Assembly: GCA_013306675.1 (NCBI GenBank)
Contig: JABLUY010000054.1
Location: forward strand, 96,797 to 160,796
DNA: 64,000 bases
Direction: 5' to 3'
Origin: Thraustochytrium sp. TN22
Lineage: Eukaryota; Sar; Bigyra; Thraustochytrida; Thraustochytriidae
Shown: piece after piece, positions 45,669 to 54,187 of the stretch
How positions within the stretch are numbered: the stretch's first letter is position 1
Layout: the number at the start of each line of letters is the position of its first letter
Notes under the pieces: generated by a model
The model's input: only the letters and a program-made list of their open reading frames with translations
Told to the model about the DNA's origin: nothing
The model's database searches: none
Position numbers and translations under genes: made by a program

Positions 45669-48482
45669 ATGCGCGGCGCGGGCGAGGCCGGCGGCGACGC
45701 GCGCGGCAGCGGCCGTCCGCTCGCAGGCCAGGGCGGCGGCGGCGGCAAGGCTGCGGATGCCCGCAGCAGCGCCAGGGGGGAGCAGCAGCACCAGGTGGGC
45801 TCCGGGGAGCTGCGCATGGAGGCGCGCTGCCGAGAGGACCTGCTGGCGAACTCGCTGGGAAGCGAGGCGAGCGGCCTGAGCCACGCCAGCTTGACGAGCG
45901 CGCGCACGGGCGGCTCGGGCGCGACGTCGCGCATGTCGCGCAGCGAGCCGAGCTCGCCCTTCGTGTCGCCGCGACTCGGGCCGCAGCAGCGCGGCAAGGA
46001 CGGGCTCGCCATGGCCGCGTCGTCCAGGATAGGCGGCGCCGGCGTCGGCAGGCCTGCGCAGACGGCGCAAACGGCGCCGCTGTGCTCGCCACTGGCGCTC
46101 TCGCCGCCCACGCGCGCAGGCTCGGACACGGCGCGCACGGCCGGCGGAACCCGTGCCGCCACTACGGGCCGCGCTACCATGCGCGCGCGTGGCTTCGGTT
46201 CCATCCGCGAGTCGCTCGATCCGGACGTCAAGGGACTCACGCAAGGCTTCACAATGCTTCAGTCACCGCGCGCAGCAGCAACGGCTGCGGCTGCGGCCGG
46301 AGCCGGGGCGTCCGGGGCACCCTCCTCCTCCTCCTCCTCCTCCTCCTCCTCCTCCTCGCCCGCGGCCGTGTCCGACCCCGCCTCCGGCGGCAAGAAGGCG
46401 ACCTCGATGCTTCAAAGTGGCGTCTGTGCCTCCGCCTCGCCCGTGAGTGACGCCGAGGCAGAGGACGGCGGTCTGCACGGCGGCCACGAGGTGGAAACTG
46501 CCGACACCAAGGTGCCGCGGTACCGCACGGAGGACCGAAATGTACATGCCAGGGCGCTCTACGCGCTAGAGGTGGGCGGGTCAGCTTCGGGGCGAGGGCC
46601 AGCCCCGCGTATTGGCAGCCTGCGCGCCACGCACTCCGCGCCAGTCCTGGACGACGTCCTGGACGAGTCCCTGGCCGCTGCTGCCGATGGGGGCGATGCG
46701 ACAAGGAGCGCCGGCGGTGCGGCGCCAGGAAGCCCGCTCTTGGATGAGGAGGCCACCTCGACGCGGCCGTGGTCCGCCGGCCCTCTGGCACCGCCGGCGC
46801 TGCTGGAGCTGGGCCGCGTCTCGGTGGCCACGTCCTTCAGCTTTGCGCCGCGCGCAAGAACCGACCCGGGCAGTGCAGCCGCCGGCAACAACAACTTGGC
46901 CGGCGGCGGGCTCACTCCGCAGCGCTTTCGTAAGCCCTTGGTCGGCGGCGGCTCCTCGCCGCTGCGCGCGCACGCCTCTGCTGACGGCGCGGCGCCCGCT
47001 CCGCTCTCGCCGGCCGGATCTCCCCTGTGGAGGAGTTCGCGTCCCAGCCCGCCGGCGCCCGCCGGCGCCCCTGGGAGCAACAGTAACCGCGCTTCGCCCG
47101 TGGATCCTATCAGCGACACCGCGGCCGCGGGCCTGGGTGCCGCATCTCCGAGCGCGTCCTCGCCGCCGCCGCCGTTGTCGTCGTCATCGCTTCGCAGCCC
47201 GTCCGGCTCGCTCTCGCTGGAGATGCCAGTCGCGACGAGCCCGACGGAGCGGGCCGATGCATCGTCGCCCGTGGCCAACGTCACGGAGACGGGCGGCGGC
47301 AGCAGCCACAGCCTGAAGCGGCGCCGACCGGGGCTCAAGATGAACCTCACGGTCCAGGTGACGGAGTCGCGCGTGAGCCCGCAGCGTGGCGGCAGCGGTA
47401 GCGGCAGCAACGGCATCCCGCTGTGTCTAAGTCCGCGCGGCGGGGGCGACGGCGAGGCCGAGGGCGGCGGGTCGGGCGCGGCCGTGGCCAGGGGTGCGGC
47501 CGAGGGCCTGCGGCTGAAACTGTCGCCGGCGGCGCCGGCTGCGCGCGCGCGGCACCCGGACCTGCAAATCGTGACGCCGCAGACGCCGCGGTTCGAGCCC
47601 GCTCAGACGCCGCGCAGGCCCGACGCGGTGTGCACACGCGTGTTGGACCATCTGAGCATTGGCAGCATGTACGCGCTGACCAAGAACCCGCGTGAGTGCA
47701 TGGAGAAGCACGGGCTGACGGCCTTTGTAGACTGCTCGTCGCGGCGACCGCAGCACCCTGAGCTGGAGCTGCCATGCGACGTGCCGCTGCTGACGCTGCA
47801 CCTGCGTGACAAGACGACGCAGGAGGTCTCGGGCACCTTTTTGTCGGCGATTCGCTTCATTGAAGATGCGCTGCGCACGGGCGGTCGCGTGCTCGTGTTT
47901 TGCCAGCGCGGCATCTCGCGGTCTGCCACCATCGTGCTGGCGTACCTGATTTGGAAGTTTGGGTGGTCCTATGCGGATGCTGTGCAGTACCTCAAGCAGA
48001 AGCGCGCCAAGGTGAACCCGAACATCGGCTTCTGCATGCAGCTCATGACGTGGGCCACGACGCGGCCGTCCACGGTTGCTCAGCAGACGCTGTTGTACAG
48101 CGTGGACCTCTCGGACGAGCGCACCTTCGAGGCGACCAAGGATGGCCGCCGGCACCCGATCCCGCTCGCTTCGGGCCCGGTGTCGACCATCACGCGGGCC
48201 ATGTTTTTGCCGCGGCCGGGTGCCCTGCGGTGCTGGCTTGCGGTGGCGCCCATTTGCGGCACGCAGTTCATCTGGCACGACGCTGACGTTCCGGACCACG
48301 TGGTCGAGGCCGCCGAGACGGCCGCGATGCATCTGGGTGTCCTGGAGGACGCGCCGCGCTCCACGACGCGCGTGCTGTGCGGCAGCGAGCCCCGCGCCTT
48401 TTGGCAAGCGCTCGCTGTGGGATTTGGCCATGACGTTGTGCTTTCGCCCTCGTTGCGTTCGCTCGATGAGATGGCGCTCTGA
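45669..48482 (+). CDS. MKP1-like dual-specificity phosphatase with gelsolin-like C-terminus
   Basis: 937 residues from the ATG at 45669. The first ~640 residues are disordered, rich in Ser, Pro, Gly and Ala. The phosphatase domain spans about 655-810: LDHLSIGSMYAL at its start, a general-acid Asp in LHLRDKT, and the active site FCQRGISRSAT with Cys745. The usual His before the Cys is Phe, but the CX5R loop is intact. Residues about 845-930 (TQFIWHDADVPDHVVEAAE, then EPRAFWQAL) resemble a gelsolin repeat. A phosphatase domain followed by a gelsolin-like domain is the layout of plant MAP kinase phosphatase MKP1, so this probably inactivates a MAP kinase. The His-to-Phe change may alter the cysteine pKa. 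Confidence 0.85.
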   Translation: MRGAGEAGGDARGSGRPLAGQGGGGGKAADARSSARGEQQHQVGSGELRMEARCREDLLANSLGSEASGLSHASLTSARTGGSGATSRMSRSEPSSPFVSPRLGPQQRGKDGLAMAASSRIGGAGVGRPAQTAQTAPLCSPLALSPPTRAGSDTARTAGGTRAATTGRATMRARGFGSIRESLDPDVKGLTQGFTMLQSPRAAATAAAAAGAGASGAPSSSSSSSSSSSSPAAVSDPASGGKKATSMLQSGVCASASPVSDAEAEDGGLHGGHEVETADTKVPRYRTEDRNVHARALYALEVGGSASGRGPAPRIGSLRATHSAPVLDDVLDESLAAAADGGDATRSAGGAAPGSPLLDEEATSTRPWSAGPLAPPALLELGRVSVATSFSFAPRARTDPGSAAAGNNNLAGGGLTPQRFRKPLVGGGSSPLRAHASADGAAPAPLSPAGSPLWRSSRPSPPAPAGAPGSNSNRASPVDPISDTAAAGLGAASPSASSPPPPLSSSSLRSPSGSLSLEMPVATSPTERADASSPVANVTETGGGSSHSLKRRRPGLKMNLTVQVTESRVSPQRGGSGSGSNGIPLCLSPRGGGDGEAEGGGSGAAVARGAAEGLRLKLSPAAPAARARHPDLQIVTPQTPRFEPAQTPRRPDAVCTRVLDHLSIGSMYALTKNPRECMEKHGLTAFVDCSSRRPQHPELELPCDVPLLTLHLRDKTTQEVSGTFLSAIRFIEDALRTGGRVLVFCQRGISRSATIVLAYLIWKFGWSYADAVQYLKQKRAKVNPNIGFCMQLMTWATTRPSTVAQQTLLYSVDLSDERTFEATKDGRRHPIPLASGPVSTITRAMFLPRPGALRCWLAVAPICGTQFIWHDADVPDHVVEAAETAAMHLGVLEDAPRSTTRVLCGSEPRAFWQALAVGFGHDVVLSPSLRSLDEMAL

Positions 48483-48703
48483 GCACCTGCATCAGGTCTA
48501 CCTCTTCCTCTCTCTCTCTCTCTCTTCCTCTCTCACTCACTCCCTGATTGTGCACCACGACATTTCTTCTGTTTGTAATACCACTCAACTACACATACAT
48601 GCTTCGGATTGCTTCGCCAAAGGTCGGGATCGTCTGAATCCCTTGACTCAGCAGCTCTTCTTCGCCTGCACCGAGTTGCTTGCATCCCTTTTGGAACAAT
48701 CCG

Positions 48704-49399
48704 TCAAAGATGGACGAGGTCGTTACGTTGCAAGAGCGCAAAGAGTCGCGTACTGACGACATGGACCGGGAGGCCGACGACGTTAAAGTAGCAACCATGG
48801 ACACCCTCGATGAGCGCAGCGCCCAGGCCCTGGATGCCAAAACCACCTGCCTTGTCCATAGGCTCACCCGTGGCGACGTAGGCAGCGACGAGCGCAGCGT
48901 CAAGGTCAGCAAACCGCACCGAGGTCTCGCTGGTGGCAAGCTCCTGGTCGGCCGGCGCGTCGTCCGGGCTGTCGCCGGGCCGCAGCAGCAGCAGAGCCAG
49001 ACCCGAGACCACCTGGACCTCACGGCCGCTGTAGGCGATGAGCGTGTCGCGCGCGTCCTGCTCGGAGGCAGGCTTCTCCAGGATGGCGCCGTCGCGCACC
49101 ACGACGGTATCGCAGCCCAGCACGATGGTGGGCGCTGCGAGCCCATCGGCGAGCAGGCTGCGCCGCACGTCGAGCGCCTTTTGCAGCGCGTACTCGCCGA
49201 CGTACTCGTGCGCGCGGCCCTTGTAGGCCGCCTTGTCGTAGTCCTCCTGGAAGCCGCTCGGCAGCACCTCCACCCGCACCCTGCCTCCCAGCACCGTCTC
49301 GCGCAGCAGCTCCACGCGGCGCGGGCTCTTGCTCGCCAGCACCACCCTCAGCCTGCCCTGCTCCACGTCCGCGGCCGCGCCCGCCAGCGCGCGCAGCAT
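48704..49399 (-). CDS. Maf-family nucleotide pyrophosphatase
   Basis: 231 residues from the ATG at 49399, a typical length. The N-terminal ASKSPRRVELL is the Maf signature. CDTVVV with the catalytic Asp, ILEKP and YSGREVQVVSGLAL follow, and the closing GGFGIQGLGAALIEGVHG matches the family. Maf/YhdE/ASMTL proteins hydrolyse non-canonical nucleoside triphosphates such as dTTP, UTP or modified pyrimidine nucleotides to monophosphates; the exact specificity is not readable here. No targeting signal is obvious, so cytosolic. The 3' end faces the phosphatase gene across 221 nt that includes a (CT)n run near 48511-48530. The 5' side is divergent from the thiol dioxygenase. Confidence 0.93.
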   Translation of the reverse strand: MLRALAGAAADVEQGRLRVVLASKSPRRVELLRETVLGGRVRVEVLPSGFQEDYDKAAYKGRAHEYVGEYALQKALDVRRSLLADGLAAPTIVLGCDTVVVRDGAILEKPASEQDARDTLIAYSGREVQVVSGLALLLLRPGDSPDDAPADQELATSETSVRFADLDAALVAAYVATGEPMDKAGGFGIQGLGAALIEGVHGCYFNVVGLPVHVVSTRLFALLQRNDLVHL

Positions 49400-50172
49400 C
49401 CTCCTCGCGCCGCCCCGCGAAGGATGGATGAGTCAGGATGACCTTGCTGCTCGGCGCCGGCGCGGCCACCACGCCCAGTGGCCCTCCCTCGCGCCCCCTC
49501 CCGCGGCGCGGCACCCTGCCCGCCACCCAGCCCCGGCGCGCACACCCTCGCACACCCGCCTCGGAGCCGGCGAGCGGCCGCCGCGAGTCGTCGACCGCTT
49601 GCGGCGCTGCGGGACGCTGCGGGCCCCGCGACCCGCGCGGCCGCGAGCTGCGTGGGCCCGCAGCCCCCGCAGCCCCCGCAGCCGCGAGCAGGCCGCCAAG
49701 CAGCGCGCCGCGCGCGCCAAGCAGGCGTCCAAAGCCTGCTCCGCCTCGGGGCGCCGCGCGGCCGCCTGTGAGCGAGCGCGCGGCGGCGGCGCAGAGGCGC
49801 GGCGCGGCGCGGCGCGGAGGCGCGGCGGCGCGGCGGCGCGGCAGAGCCGAACGAGCCCGGCGCGCGGCGCGGCGCGGCGCGGCGCGGCGCGCGGCGCGCG
49901 GCGCGCGGCGGCGCGGCGGCGGCGGCGGCGGCGGCGGCGGCCCGCGCGGGCCGGGGAGCGGCCGCGGCGTCCGCGCGAAGCGTCCCGGCCGCGTGCGGGC
50001 GGGCGGGCGGGCGGGTGGGGCGGCAGGGGCGGCGCGCGCGCGGCGGCAGAGTGCTTGCGCGGCGCGCGCGCGGGAGCGGCGGCGGCGGCGCGGAGGCAGG
50101 ACGGGCAAGGTGGCGGAGGCGGAGGCCGGGGCGGCGCGCGCGGCGGCGCTGCCGCCCGGCAAGAGGGCGATC
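49400..50172. promoter_or_regulatory. Divergent GC-rich region between Maf and thiol dioxygenase genes
   Basis: 773 nt, nearly all G+C. GGCGC repeats occur around 49860-49910, (GGC)n at about 49915-49942 and GGGC repeats near 49999-50020. In-frame open sequence runs up to the dioxygenase ATG, but it starts far upstream at GCG-rich noise and is not taken as coding. No TATA box was seen. Confidence 0.5.
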
Positions 50173-50973
50173 ATGTCGTCGAGGGCCGTGCAGCGGCTGG
50201 TGCGCGTGTGCGAGAGCACGGTGAGGCCGGAGCTGCTAGGCAGGCCCGAGGCGCTCACGCCGGAGCTGGTGCAGCCCATCCTGGAGGCGCTGCAGGGCGT
50301 GAGCAAGGAGGACTTCATGCTGGAGGAGCCGTGGCACTGGTGCAAGGACCCGAGCGCGGCGGCCAGGGCCGGCGCCAAGCCGCCGTCGCCGCCGCAGGGG
50401 CCCGAGCCCGGCGCGCGCGTCAACCTGCTGCGCAACAAGGCGCCTGAGACCTTTTACTACCACATCGCCGAGACGTCGCGCTACTCGATCGGCATCTTCA
50501 TCCTGCCTCCAGGCGGCTGCATCCCCATGCACGACCACCCGCACATGTGTGTGCTGTCCAAGGTGCTCTTCGGCGACATGAAGGTCTGGTCGTACGACTG
50601 GGCCTCGCCGCCCAGCGAGCTGGACCGCAACCGCAAGTGCGGCGGCGTGGCTCGTGTCGTCGACGACGGCTCGCGCTGCGCCGAGGGCAACGTCAAGGTC
50701 CTCTTCCCGCACGTGGATGGCAACATCCACGAGTTCTCTACCGCGGCCAGGCCTTCGCCTGGGGTCGACGGTTCGCTCGGCGTGGGCTGCGCGATCCTCG
50801 ATGTCATCCTGCCGCCCTACGACGAGCACGGTGGCCGCGACTGCACATATTATGCCATTTCTCACTTCATGGACGACGACAGCGACAAGGACTCCGGCAC
50901 GGGCTCCGTCTTCTCGCATGTGGTCCTCGAGCCCAGCGAGCCCGACCAGTTCTACGTCGAGAACCTTTCATGA
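50173..50973 (+). CDS. PCO/ADO-type N-terminal cysteine (thiol) dioxygenase
   Basis: 266 residues from the ATG at 50173, the usual length for the family. The cupin core shows IFILPPGGCIPMHDHPHM, giving iron ligands His120 and His122; the third is His186 in DGNIHEF. VLFGDMKVWSYDW and ILDVILPPYDEHGGRDCTYY are close to plant cysteine oxidases (PCO) and animal ADO. These Fe(II) enzymes use O2 to oxidise N-terminal Cys of regulatory proteins, which sends them to the Arg/N-degron pathway, so they act as direct oxygen sensors in cytosol and nucleus. ADO also oxidises cysteamine. No organelle signal is visible. Confidence 0.93.
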   Translation: MSSRAVQRLVRVCESTVRPELLGRPEALTPELVQPILEALQGVSKEDFMLEEPWHWCKDPSAAARAGAKPPSPPQGPEPGARVNLLRNKAPETFYYHIAETSRYSIGIFILPPGGCIPMHDHPHMCVLSKVLFGDMKVWSYDWASPPSELDRNRKCGGVARVVDDGSRCAEGNVKVLFPHVDGNIHEFSTAARPSPGVDGSLGVGCAILDVILPPYDEHGGRDCTYYAISHFMDDDSDKDSGTGSVFSHVVLEPSEPDQFYVENLS

Positions 50974-51574
50974 CCGGAGGCTAGTTGTCGCGAAGATCTC
51001 CGCCCATGCACTCCATCAAACACCCCTGCGTCACGCCGAGCGGCGTTTCTTTCTGTCCAAACACAATACTCATACACACACACACACATCACACACATGC
51101 ACATCACACCCCATTTTGGAGAGCTTACTGGAGCAAGCGTAATGCTACGAGTCTCAACTTTGCGCCATGTGCTGACTGAATCTCAACTTTGGCGCCACGT
51201 GCTGAACGATCGCATTCGCCGCCAGCCAATTGAAGCCGCCAGAGAGGCGCCAAGTCAGCCACTTGACAGTGAAGCCAGCGCTAAGTTAGCTCTAGCTCTA
51301 GCTAGCTAGCTACTAGCTAGAGTCTTAGAGAATGTAAAGTCAGCCACCTGAAGCAAGAGGCATACAATTTTAGCTTGCCACCAACAACAGGGCAGTCAGC
51401 CACTCAAAGCAGGAGGCTTACCACAAACAACAGGCCAGTCAGCCACTCCAAGCAGGAGACTTACCACAAACAACAGGCCAGTCAGCCACCATAGGCACTT
51501 GAAGCAAGAGGCATCCAATTTTAGCTTACTACGAACAACAGGAGTCAATGGGATACCGCCGCCGCCGCCGTCGC

Positions 51575-51606
<32 letters not shown>

Positions 51607-51650
51607 ACCAGCCCGTCCTTCCTCTGAACCCGTCCCGGGCATAGGCGAGC
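50974..51650. repeat. Convergent region with ~45-60 bp tandem repeats and an AGCT palindrome
   Basis: 3' flanks of the thiol dioxygenase (+) and tetraspanin (-) genes. CA repeats lie near 51070-51100. A palindrome with arms CTCTAGCTAG / CTAGCTAGAG lies at 51296-51322. From about 51335 to 51545 four related units begin CAGTCAGCCAC and end AACAACAGG. Two are short (about 43 nt, with TTACCACAAACAACAGG) and two longer (about 57-64 nt, with CAATTTTAGCTT). A CCG run lies at 51556-51604. No gene. Confidence 0.75.
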
Positions 51651-52673
51651 TCAGCTGTACGCTGAACGGCCTCCCGTACCGGTCGAGTCAAAGTCAGCCT
51701 GCGAACGCTGCACAGACCAGCGGTTGCCGGACTGGGAGCGCTGCACCGAGAAGCGATTGGAGTTTGTATCGGATCGGTCTACCGAGAAGCGCTGCGAGGT
51801 GAACACAGGCTGCGCGTAGGCAGCGGAAATGGCGCCACTGCTGGTCTCGTCCACCTCCTGCGCCTCAGGAATGATGTTTGGCCGCACCAAGATAAGCGCC
51901 ATGCCACACAGCACGATGAGGACCTCGATGATGCCGACCACGATGGCGCCATAGCCGAAAAAGTTGATGTTCTCGCGCATCCAGCCCACGACCGCCTCGA
52001 AAAAGTCCTCCGGGTCGCCGCCGCCGCACGTGATGGTGTTGCCGGCCTCGATTGCGCCCGCGAGTGGCTCGCCCTCGTACGTGACCTCCTCCAGGGCGGT
52101 GCATACACCCAGATCCACACCCGAAATCTCACTGGCCTGGATACACACGGCCCCCTCGGCAGCCGTCACGTTGGCGGAATCATCACAGAGTTCCACCTCC
52201 GTGCACACGTTCACGTAGTCCACCACGCAGTACGGAGTCTCCACGCAGCACGTCTGGTACGCGCGGTAGATGAAGTTATTGATGGAGATCTCCGTCGCGT
52301 CCTTGAGGTCGCTGGAGCTCGTCTCCTGGGCAGACTCTAGCACCTCTAGGTACTCGAGAAAGATCACGGACGCCGCCACCTCCACGGTGATGACGACCAC
52401 CACCACAATCAGGTACGTGATGAGCACCCACTTCTTCCCGGTCCACGCGCCGTACACGCCGAACATGGTCAGGAAGAACAGCACGAAGCCCGCGATCATC
52501 ACGCCGATGATGGGCGCCGGCGAAATGAGCTCGGCGAACTGGTCATCGTACTCGATGTAGAGGTACGCGCCTCCCGCGCACAGCAGCAGGCCCAGCACCG
52601 CCGAAAGCAGGTTGATGCCGATCAGAAAGTTGCGCCCCAGGAACATGCACGTGTTCTCATCGTGGTACCCCAT
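51651..52673 (-). CDS. Tetraspanin-like four-span membrane protein
   Basis: About 340 residues from the ATG at 52673; the longer open frame upstream has no better start. Four membrane spans lie at about 16-40, 53-76, 82-106 and 238-262. A large extracellular loop (about 107-237) has TCCVETPYC and several further Cys. The CC pair is the tetraspanin hallmark, although the Gly of CCG is replaced. One NVT sequon is present. The cytosolic tail has three copies of an RFSVxRS-type motif (about 294-324; RFSVDRS, RFSVQRS, RWSVQRS), which look like basophilic kinase sites. Tetraspanins organise membrane microdomains and partner receptors. The partner here is unknown. Confidence 0.8.
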   Translation of the reverse strand: MGYHDENTCMFLGRNFLIGINLLSAVLGLLLCAGGAYLYIEYDDQFAELISPAPIIGVMIAGFVLFFLTMFGVYGAWTGKKWVLITYLIVVVVVITVEVAASVIFLEYLEVLESAQETSSSDLKDATEISINNFIYRAYQTCCVETPYCVVDYVNVCTEVELCDDSANVTAAEGAVCIQASEISGVDLGVCTALEEVTYEGEPLAGAIEAGNTITCGGGDPEDFFEAVVGWMRENINFFGYGAIVVGIIEVLIVLCGMALILVRPNIIPEAQEVDETSSGAISAAYAQPVFTSQRFSVDRSDTNSNRFSVQRSQSGNRWSVQRSQADFDSTGTGGRSAYS

Positions 52674-54187
52674 CCTGTCGCGCGCGCCCGAGCGCCAGCC
52701 AGCCGAGCGCCAGCAAGCTCCGCTCCGCTCGCGCGAGCGAGCGAGCGAGCGAGCGTGTGCGCGTGTGAGTGAGCGGGTGAGGGAGAAGGCAACCAAGCAG
52801 TCAATCCGCGATGAGCGAATCAACCTCGCCCAGCCACCTCGCGCGCGCCTCGCCGCGCCTCGCCGCGCCTCGCCGCGCCGCCCGGCCCGCGCCAGCCCCG
52901 GCCCGCGAGCGCGCCGCCGTCGCCGCCCTTGAGCGCCGCGCGCGCGCCGACTTGCAGGTCTGTCTCTCCGCTGCCTGGCTGTACCGCTCAGCCTGTCTGA
53001 CTGTCTGTGACTGTCTGTGACTGTCTGTGACTGTCTGTGACTGTCTGACTGTCTGTCTGTCTTCAAGAACTGCGCCTGTGTCGTGCCGCAGTGGTCGCCG
53101 CCGCCGCGCGCGCGCCGCCTCGCCGCGCCTTTGCTCAGTTGGCGGCCGCTTAGCGCCACTTGGGGCGGGCGCCCCGAAGTGGGGCCGCGCCTGCGGCCCC
53201 ACTTGTGCAAGCTGCGCAAGGACAAGTTGAAGCGCCCCCCCGCCGGGTGCACGCGCGCGTCGTGCACGCGCTGCTGTGCCGCGATCATGGCGGAGGCGGA
53301 GGCCGAGGCAGCGGGAGGGAGCGGAAAGGGAGGAGGCACGAGGATCGCGCAGGCTCATCTGGCTGACAAGACGAGACGAGACGCCAGGACGCCAGGGAAG
53401 GAAGGCAGAACGACAGGTTGGCTGGCCCAGCCAACGCGGCCAACGGCGAGGTCCCGCGACGGACCGGGGCCCGGCGACGGCGGCGACGGGCTCCGATGAA
53501 CAATCCACAGCATTAGGCCTACGAGTAGGCCTAGCCTACAGCAGACCGTGGTGGGGCGCACTGCCCTCCTCTCACATGCACTCTCACGCCCCAGGACGAG
53601 GCTGGCGGCACGGGCAGACCGCGCAGACCGGCCTCCTCCTGCCTGCCGGCGGCACCGCTCGCCAAATTGATGGCAAAAGTTTACCTGCCGCCAGCAGGCC
53701 CTGCACAACCCACATTGGCCCGAGCGAAGCCAGCCGCTGCAGCTAAAAGGCGGCTGTGTAGCGCGTCATCGCCCCTACCACTGCACCGAGCCTGACCGAG
53801 GAGCTCCGCCACCCGGGACCGTGACGTGCAGCGCGGCGGACGCCCCGGCCTCTCTCGACGGCCCCGGGCCGACGCTGCGCCACGGCGTGAACGTCGCAAA
53901 ACACTGTACCCCGGGGTACCGCGGCGCTCGTGAAGCGCAGGAACACTGCCAGCCTTCGGCGTCGGCCACGGCTGCCTTCAAAGTTCGCTCTGGCCATGAT
54001 GCTAGCTTAGTACGACCACAAGTCCCCGCGCCCTGGGTGTGTGAATGGGCCTCCCACCGCATGAAGAAGATGCGAAGCGAGCGCGCGCTTTGCCATGACC
54101 ATCACCAGCAGCAACGCGAGGCAACGCGAGGCAAAGTCAAAGTCGCGCAGCCTGCCTCGACCGATAGAGAGGCCCGGAGCGAGGAGC
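52674..54187. promoter_or_regulatory. Divergent region between tetraspanin and PhyH genes, with repeats and hairpins
   Basis: 1.5 kb without a convincing gene. (CGAG)n lies at about 52733-52760 in the tetraspanin leader. Four CTGTCTGTGA units with extensions lie at 52993-53062. Two overlapping inverted repeats lie at 53156-53204; the second has perfect 12-bp arms AAGTGGGGCCGC / GCGGCCCCACTT around a 4-nt loop. An upstream in-frame ATG at 54095 would add 31 basic residues to the PhyH protein. Confidence 0.5.
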
